Shown one piece after another: positions 59,548-64,000 of a stretch of DNA of 64,000 bases; position 1 is the first letter of the stretch; each line of letters opens with the position of its first letter. The notes below the pieces were generated by a model. The model saw only the letters and a list, made by a program, of their open reading frames with translations. It was not told the origin of the DNA and made no database searches. Source of the stretch: Algihabitans sp965233705. Lineage in GTDB: Bacteria > Pseudomonadota > Alphaproteobacteria > Kiloniellales > DSM-21159. The position numbers were made by a program, and so were the translations under genes. The stretch spans positions 1,240,001 through 1,304,000 of the forward strand of contig CBDDTF010000003.1 of assembly GCA_965233705.1 (NCBI GenBank). The letters are read 5' to 3'.

Positions 59548-60516
59548 TCAGGCCGCAATGGTCTTGAAGGGCATGCCGGTGGCGGTGGTGGCCGCAAAGC
59601 GGTTGTGGCCGAAGTCGTCGCGACCGCTCACCAGCACGCAGCCATGCTTCTCCAGCGAGGCGACGCCGCCGAACTCGCTGAGCCCGTCCGAATAGGGGTA
59701 GACGCGCACGACGGTGGGCACGTAGCGGGCGGCGAAGCCCAGGCGCATGTCCTGGGTGAGGCCCTGGTGCGGGTGCGAGGCGTGCAGCAGGGTCGACCAG
59801 AAGATGATGAACTGGCCGGCCTTCATGCACATGGACCGCGCCTGGGCCTCGTCGGGCGACCAGTCCGGGTCGATCTGAAGCTGACGGTAGTCGTAGCCGA
59901 AGAAGCCGCGGCGGGTGCCGTTCTTCTCGACGCCGTTGATGCGCTCGGCATCGTAGTCCATCGCCTTCGACTCGTCGTAGTGCATGACCCGGTGCGTGCC
60001 CGGCATCAACTGCATGCAGCCGTTCTCGATGGTGCAGTCCGTGAAGGCGGTCCAGACCGTCACCGTCCCCTGGAAGCCGGCGCCTTCGGGCCACTCGATC
60101 TGCGGCTTCTTGTCCCCGGCGACGTTCGCGAAGTTCGCGGCCTGGTGCCAGTCGGTGCCCTCGTCCCCCGGGTACTTGGGGAAGAACTCGCTGCGCCAGC
60201 AGAGCAGGTCCGGGCCCAGGATCGCGTTCAGCCGGCCGACGATCTCCGGCCGGCAGATATGATCGGCCAGGAAGTCGATGTCGAGGTGCCGGTCGTAGTT
60301 GGACAGGTTGGTCACCCCCGAGACGCCCTCGCGTCCGCGATAGGCGGCCTTGCGCGTATCGAGTAGCTTGGGGCGGAGGGCGCGGAACCGCGCGCCGATC
60401 TCCTCCGGCTCGTAGAGATCGAAGGGGCCGGCAAAGCCGTTGCGGTTGAAATCCCGCAACTCCGCCTCCGACAGCGAGATCTCGCATGGCCGGAGCTTCG
60501 CGTCGACAGGCGCCAC
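59548..60516 (-). CDS. SyrB2-type non-haem Fe(II)/2-oxoglutarate halogenase
   Basis: A 322-residue PhyH-superfamily enzyme expected to chlorinate an unactivated carbon of an aminoacyl group on the carrier protein. The iron site reads TDWHQAANFANV: His124 and then Ala126 where hydroxylases have Asp/Glu, leaving room for chloride; the second His is His245 (STLLHASHPH), and Arg258 (MRLGFAARY) should bind 2-oxoglutarate. From memory, FFPKYPGDEGTDWHQA, GTVTVWTAFTD and GFFGYDYRQLQID resemble SyrB2 almost word for word. The GTG at 60516 after AAGGGGAGAG is taken as start; ATG 60558 would add 14 residues. It heads the operon. Confidence 0.92.
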   Translation of the reverse strand: MAPVDAKLRPCEISLSEAELRDFNRNGFAGPFDLYEPEEIGARFRALRPKLLDTRKAAYRGREGVSGVTNLSNYDRHLDIDFLADHICRPEIVGRLNAILGPDLLCWRSEFFPKYPGDEGTDWHQAANFANVAGDKKPQIEWPEGAGFQGTVTVWTAFTDCTIENGCMQLMPGTHRVMHYDESKAMDYDAERINGVEKNGTRRGFFGYDYRQLQIDPDWSPDEAQARSMCMKAGQFIIFWSTLLHASHPHQGLTQDMRLGFAARYVPTVVRVYPYSDGLSEFGGVASLEKHGCVLVSGRDDFGHNRFAATTATGMPFKTIAA

Positions 60517-61139
60517 GGCACTCTCTCCCCTTGGTTGAAGAATGCAGTCGCGCGCCATTCTCCATGCCTTCGCTATGAGGGCAAGCGTTTATAAAATACT
60601 CTCCTGTTACGCGCAGTCCGCTCGCCGGCCCGGCCGACCCGGCGCCAGCCGGCGCACGGCCGGCGTAGCCCCGGCTGCCGCCGGATCGCGCGGCCCGACG
60701 CCCGCCGGCCCAGCCGCCCCGGATCACGCAAATGTTTCAATGGCTGCGTTTGGCGCCGCGCGGTCCACCCCACCTCCCGACGGGCCGGGCCGGGCCGGGC
60801 CGGGCCGCGCCGCGTGCGTCCGACGCGCGGCCAAGGCAGGACCGGCCCCGGGCAACCGCCCCGCCGCGTCGACGCCGCAGCCGGGGTAGTCGGGCAGCGC
60901 GCAACGGCCCGCCCGGGCCCCGCCGACCGCCTCTGCGACCGCGGTCTTCCGCGCATGACCGCCGCCTCCGCAGAGTTCGAATCGACGACACAAAACCGGG
61001 CACGGCGACGACGCTTCGCAAGCGTCAGGATTGGAGGCGGAAGTGTCTAAGGCATTGAAATGGCAGAGAGCTGGAGACGAAGTCCGAACTCTCAGCCCCC
61101 GGGTAGGGGTTGGTACGGCGGCTACCCGAAAATGAAAAC
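60517..61139. other. 623-base intergenic region upstream of the halogenase operon
   Basis: An A+T-rich patch (AAGCGTTTATAAAATACTC, 60583-60601) is the likely promoter zone of the operon; I cannot fix the boxes. A CGGGC pentamer array (60781-60806) and very GC-rich sequence to 60960 follow, then ordinary sequence up to the tRNA. I see no supported gene. Confidence 0.5.
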
Positions 61140-61232
61140 TGGCGGAGGGGAAGGGATTCGAACCCTCGAAGGGGCTATTCACCCCTTAACGGTTTAGCAA
61201 ACCGTCGCCTTCAGCCACTCGGCCACCCCTCC
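61140..61232 (-). tRNA. tRNA-Ser (anticodon GCU)
   Basis: Reading the minus strand: acceptor arm GGAGGGG paired with CCCCTCC, discriminator G and encoded CCA (complement of 61140-61142), D-arm GCCGAGTGGCTGAAGGC, anticodon arm ACGGTTTGCTAAACCGT with GCT in the loop, a long class II variable arm, and the T-arm GGGTTCGAATCCC. It reads AGC/AGU codons. Without CCA it is 90 bases. Confidence 0.97.
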
Positions 61233-61454
61233 GCAGTACGAGTGGCTTACGTCCACGACGTATGCGGAAGCCGGGTTCTAGCCGTGCAGAACTCGGCTTG
61301 TCAACGGCGCGAGGTAAGCTGCGGTGCAGCCGCGTGCAAGGCAGGCCCTTGCACCGGCGCCACCACCGGCCCGGGGGCCGGCCGCGCCCCCCCGCTTTCG
61401 CGCCCTGGCCGCCAACCGGCGCCGTCGATGTCGCCGACCGCCACCGCCGGCCCC

Positions 61455-61495
61455 GCCTGAGTCGCCCCGCCTCAGTCGCCCCGCCTCAGTCGCCT
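61455..61495. repeat. 14-bp tandem array
   Basis: Three units GCCTGAGTCGCCCC, GCCTCAGTCGCCCC and GCCTCAGTCGCCT(C) in the gap between tRNA-Ser and the 61715 gene. Confidence 0.8.
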
Positions 61496-61511
61496 CGACA
61501 AAGTCAGCCCT

Positions 61512-61607
61512 GGCAGACTCCGGACTTGGCAGACTCCGGACTTGGCAGACTCCGGACCCGGCAGACTCCGGACCCGGCAGACTCCGGTCCCGGCAGAATC
61601 GGACCCC
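61512..61607. repeat. 16-bp tandem array (five good units plus one diverged)
   Basis: Units GGCAGACTCCGGACTT (twice), GGCAGACTCCGGACCC (twice), GGCAGACTCCGGTCCC and a diverged GGCAGAATCGGACCCC, without spacers. The array is in the 482-base gap 61233-61714, which otherwise holds only GC-rich sequence without a supported gene. Confidence 0.9.
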
Positions 61608-61714
61608 GCCGGGCCGTGACGGCGGCGGCGCCCCGCCGGCGCATCGCCAGCTTGGCGGCGGCGCGCCCCTTTTGCCGACCCGCCCCCGCCGGCCTGTCGG
61701 CCACCGCCCTCAGT

Positions 61715-62191
61715 TTACACGGCGCGGCGCCAGCGCAGGTAGGCGACGCGCATCATCTCCAGCGTCGCCTCCACCCGCGCGGGGTTCGCCGCCGTCTCGC
61801 GGCCCAGCGGCCGGGCGGCGTGGCGATAGAGCTCGCGCGCGTCGCAGAAGGCGGTCCAGAGGTCGGCCAGGTGTTCGGCCGTGCCTGCCCGGCGCTCGGG
61901 GCGATGGCGCCGTCCGGCCGCCTCCGCCTCGGCCAACAGGCTGCGCAGATGCGCCGCCAGGGCGCGCTCGCCCTGGGCGTAAGCCTGGGTATAGGCCCGG
62001 AGGATCTTGTCGGTCAGCCGCCGCTCGAAGGGCGGCCGGCCTTCGGCGGCCAGCAGGCGCTCGACCGAGAGGTCCTCGCCCCCCTCCACGCCGGGCCCCT
62101 CCACGCCGGGCCCACCCGCGCCGGGCTCCCGCACGCCGGGTTCACGCGTCCCCTGCGCCGCTCCCTGCCCCGCCTCCCGCTCGCCGCCCAT
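61715..62191 (-). CDS. Small helical protein of unknown function
   Basis: A 158-residue soluble protein. Residues 1-40 are a disordered Gly/Glu/Pro region made by a 15-bp repeat (REPGV-REPGA-GGPGV-EGPGV). The rest is helical: ERRLTDKILRAYTQAYAQGE, HLRSLLAEAEAAGRR, ADLWTAFCDARELYRHAARPLG and RVEATLEMMRVAYLRWRRA. I do not know the family. AAAGGG precedes the ATG at 62191. A perfect AAGGAGGT (complement of 62218-62225) further upstream has no start codon at the right distance. Confidence 0.6.
   Translation of the reverse strand: MGGEREAGQGAAQGTREPGVREPGAGGPGVEGPGVEGGEDLSVERLLAAEGRPPFERRLTDKILRAYTQAYAQGERALAAHLRSLLAEAEAAGRRHRPERRAGTAEHLADLWTAFCDARELYRHAARPLGRETAANPARVEATLEMMRVAYLRWRRAV
62082..62141 (-). 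repeat. 15-bp tandem array coding the N-terminus of the 61715-62191 protein
   Basis: Units CCCTCCACGCCGGGC (62082-62096, 62097-62111), CCACCCGCGCCGGGC (62112-62126) and TCCCGCACGCCGGGT (62127-62141), in frame. Confidence 0.8.
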
Positions 62192-62477
62192 CGCACCCTT
62201 TCCGGTCCGGCTGGAATACCTCCTTCGGTATAGCGGATAATTGCAAATATTCGGTTAGCGTGTCCCGGCCTGGCCTGCGGGGCGGGCGGCCCGGCCACCG
62301 CGGAAAAATCGGATCCGACTGCGGGCGCCGGCGCCGAGTTTCACGCTTTTTTAGCTAAATCCCAGCAGTCTGATTATGCTTAACGCCGTGGGAGCGCCTG
62401 CCGGACAGGCCTGCCGCCTGCGCTCAGGGGGAGCACTGCAGGCGCCCGCGGCCCAGTGGGGACGAGAGGTGCGAACC

Positions 62478-62705
62478 ATGGGCATTTCGCAGCAGAGCCT
62501 GGAGGCTCTGATCGACCTGATCGAGATCAAGCTGAGCTGCATGGAGGTCTGGGATCGCGACGACCGGCGCGAACTCGCCCGGCTGCAGCAGGCGCGCGGC
62601 GAACTGCTGGGCCTGGCCGGACGGCCGGACTCGGCGCCGGTCGTCGCCCTGCCCGAGCGCCGGCGCGGGCGCCCACGCGGCGTCGCGCAGCAGGCCGCGG
62701 TGTAG
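62478..62705 (+). CDS. Small protein of unknown function
   Basis: A 75-residue protein with an N-terminal amphipathic helix pair (MGISQQSLEALIDLIEIKLS, then DRDDRRELARLQQARGELLG) and a basic C-terminus (PERRRGRPRGVAQQAAV) containing an AT-hook-like GRPRG. I know no family. GAGAGGTGCG lies before the ATG at 62478. The leader upstream (62340-62385) is A+T-rich and may hold its promoter. The basic tail suggests nucleic acid contact, which is a guess. Confidence 0.55.
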   Translation: MGISQQSLEALIDLIEIKLSCMEVWDRDDRRELARLQQARGELLGLAGRPDSAPVVALPERRRGRPRGVAQQAAV

Positions 62706-62817
62706 CGGCGCTTGCCGCCGCCGGCTCGCGCTCGCGGCCCCGCCAGGGGGACCGCGCCGAGCCCGCCCACGCGTTGCACGGCCGCATGGGCGCGGGTCCA
62801 CGCGCCCACAACCGGAT

Positions 62818-63441
62818 CTACGCCGGGACCGCCATGCCTCGGGCCACGGCGGGGCGCGCCGCCAGCGCGTCGTACCAGCGCTTGACGTTGGGGAAGTCCT
62901 CCAGCGCCACCTGCTGCCACTCGTGCCGCGCCGCCCAGGGGAAGGTGGCGATATCGGCCACCGAATAGGCCTCGCCCGCGAGGAAGGGCGCCGCGCCGAG
63001 GCGCGTGTCGAGCACGCCGTAGAGCCGGCGCGTTTCCTGGCTGTAGCGCTGCTTGGCGTAGGGCACCTCCTCCGGCGCGAAGCGCAGGAAGTGATGCGCC
63101 TGGCCCAGCATCGGGCCGAAACCGCCCATCTGCCACATCAGCCACTGCTGCGCCGCCCAGCGCGCCCGCGCCTCCGCGGGCAGCAGGCGGCCGGTCTTCT
63201 CCGCCAGGTAGAGCAGGATGGCCCCGGTCTCGAACAGCGCCAGCGGCGCGCCGTCCGGCCCCTCGGGGTCGACGATCGCGGGGATCTTGTTGTTCGGGCT
63301 GATCTTCAGGAAGTCGGGATCGAACTGCGCGCCCTGGGTGATGTCGACCTTGTGGACCGCGTAGGGCAGCGCCAGCTCCTCCAGCGCGATGGAGATCTTG
63401 CGGCCGTTGGGCGTGCCCCAGGTGTAGAGCTGGATGGTCAT
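62818..63441 (-). CDS. Glutathione S-transferase family protein
   Basis: A 207-residue protein of the GST fold. N-terminal thioredoxin-like domain: MTIQLYTWGTPNGRKISIAL, with the glutathione-binding LKISPNNKIPAIVD and FETGAILLYLAEKTG (Glu-Thr pair). The all-helical C-terminal domain has QWLMWQMGGFGPMLGQAHHFL, GQ-rich features shared with the YfcG/YghU (Nu) class, which act on disulfides or hydroperoxides. It lies 36 bases downstream of a trans-sulfuration enzyme on the same strand, so they may form a sulfur-related pair. Confidence 0.9.
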   Translation of the reverse strand: MTIQLYTWGTPNGRKISIALEELALPYAVHKVDITQGAQFDPDFLKISPNNKIPAIVDPEGPDGAPLALFETGAILLYLAEKTGRLLPAEARARWAAQQWLMWQMGGFGPMLGQAHHFLRFAPEEVPYAKQRYSQETRRLYGVLDTRLGAAPFLAGEAYSVADIATFPWAARHEWQQVALEDFPNVKRWYDALAARPAVARGMAVPA

Positions 63442-63477
63442 GCGGCAATCTCGTCTGGTTGCGGTCCGGTGGGGCGC

Positions 63478-64000
63478 TCAGAGGCGGTCGAGCGCCTGCT
63501 CCAGATCGGCGAGCAGGTCGTCGGGATGCTCGATGCCGACCGACAGGCGCAGCAGGTCGTCGGGCAGGAGCGAGGCCTCGCCCTCGATGGTCTTGCGGTG
63601 CTCGATCAGGCTTTCGACGCCGCCGAGCGAGGTGGCGGGCACGAAGACCCGGGTGCCCTTGGCCACCGCCAGGCCGGCGGCCCGGCCGCCGGCGACGCGC
63701 AGCGAGAGCATGCCGCCGAAGCCGCCCTCCATCTGGCGGCAGGCGATGGCGTGGCCGGGGTGATCGGGTAGACCGGGATAGAGCACCTGCGTCACCTTGG
63801 GGTGGCGCTGCAGGCGGCTGGCCAGGTGAAAGGCGGTGGCGCTGGCGTGGCGGACCCGCAGGTAGAGGGTGCGCAGCCCGCGCAGCAGCAGCCAGGCCTC
63901 GAAGGCGCCCAGCATGGCGCCGACGCCGGTGCGGTTGAACAGCACCCGCTCCCAGAAGGCGTCGCGGCGGCGCGTCATCAGCGCGCCGGCCAGCAGGTCG
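63478..64000 (-). CDS. Trans-sulfuration PLP enzyme (cystathionine gamma-synthase/lyase family), C-terminal part
   Basis: Only the last 174 codons are in view; the gene starts right of base 64000. The visible part has LLAGALMTRRRDAFWERV, the NRTGVGAMLGAFEAWLLLRGLRTLYLR helix pair, HPKVTQVLYPGLPDHPGH and the C-terminal VPATSLGGVESLIEHRKTIE then LLRLSVGIEHPDDLLADLEQAL, diagnostic for the family. The PLP Lys lies upstream of the cut. Whether it is a synthase, gamma-lyase or beta-lyase cannot be told. Confidence 0.93.
   Translation of the reverse strand, partial: DLLAGALMTRRRDAFWERVLFNRTGVGAMLGAFEAWLLLRGLRTLYLRVRHASATAFHLASRLQRHPKVTQVLYPGLPDHPGHAIACRQMEGGFGGMLSLRVAGGRAAGLAVAKGTRVFVPATSLGGVESLIEHRKTIEGEASLLPDDLLRLSVGIEHPDDLLADLEQALDRL

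Noticed and set aside
59548..60516. Ordinary phytanoyl-CoA-type hydroxylase instead of a halogenase
   Set aside because: The iron-binding carboxylate is replaced by Ala in WHQA, and the neighbouring carrier and adenylation genes fit the halogenase group.
60781..60960. Small coding gene in the GC-rich gap before tRNA-Ser
   Set aside because: All frames there are Arg/Pro/Gly low complexity from a CGGGC repeat, with no ribosome-binding site.
61512..61607. Possible CRISPR array
   Set aside because: Units of 16 bp are directly joined with no spacers and no cas genes are in the window.

Overview
The window is very GC-rich DNA, densely coded on both strands with many 4-base stop/start overlaps and little intergenic space. 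The gene content fits an alphaproteobacterium, probably of the Rhodospirillales or a nearby lineage: hdaA, an aa3 oxidase subunit IV peptide, a PAS_5 protein, DUF2066 next to pgsA-like and perM genes, dodecin, and a PQQ alcohol-dehydrogenase system. I cannot name a genus. There is one tRNA (Ser-GCU) and no rRNA, insertion sequence, phage or CRISPR array.

Layout. 1-9 kb: housekeeping genes (fhs fragment, nitrilase-family amidase, diguanylate cyclase, agmatine deiminase, a lipoprotein, aspS, rnd). 9-18 kb: ribokinase, then a polyphosphate block (membrane alpha/beta hydrolase, ppx, ppk, SixA-like phosphatase, CYTH-CHAD protein). 18-25 kb: an SDR protein, then hdaA-perM-CDP-alcohol phosphatidyltransferase-DUF2066 divergent from purM-purN. 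25-32 kb: cytochrome oxidase subunit IV, ndk, an ABC-F ATPase, a PAS_5 protein, an XRE regulator divergent from a small unknown gene across a paired operator, holC, an Hcp-like protein, a TauE transporter and dodecin. 32-39 kb: a flavin demethylase-like enzyme, an EamA transporter, an RluA synthase, an MFS gene broken by one TAG, and PhoD. 39-49 kb: a PQQ module (two-gene ABC exporter, quinohaemoprotein alcohol dehydrogenase, pqqABCDE, cytochrome c, sorbosone-dehydrogenase-like protein). 49-52 kb: panB, and an EamA exporter divergent from its MocR-type regulator. 52-60.5 kb: a small biosynthetic cluster. 61-64 kb: tRNA-Ser, small unknown genes, a GST and a trans-sulfuration enzyme fragment.

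The most striking system is the minus-strand operon 60516-54400: a SyrB2-type non-haem iron halogenase with His-Gln-Ala in place of the iron-binding carboxylate, a free-standing carrier protein, a type II thioesterase, a free-standing adenylation enzyme, an acyl-CoA-dehydrogenase-like flavoprotein and a BenE-type transporter. It is flanked by a Rieske oxygenase and a phosphopantetheinyl transferase. The parts match the KtzA-B-C-D set that makes a cyclopropyl amino acid in kutzneride biosynthesis. Here they come with their own thioesterase and transporter and no assembly-line synthetase in view, so the product may be a small free halogenated, cyclopropyl or dehydro amino acid.

Two genome habits also stand out. 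Short, nearly perfect tandem arrays (unit 12-17 bp, often 15) recur at gene ends, start sites and within coding sequence. A dispersed 39-bp hairpin-forming repeat built around GGCGGACGCGC occurs at least four times between genes.
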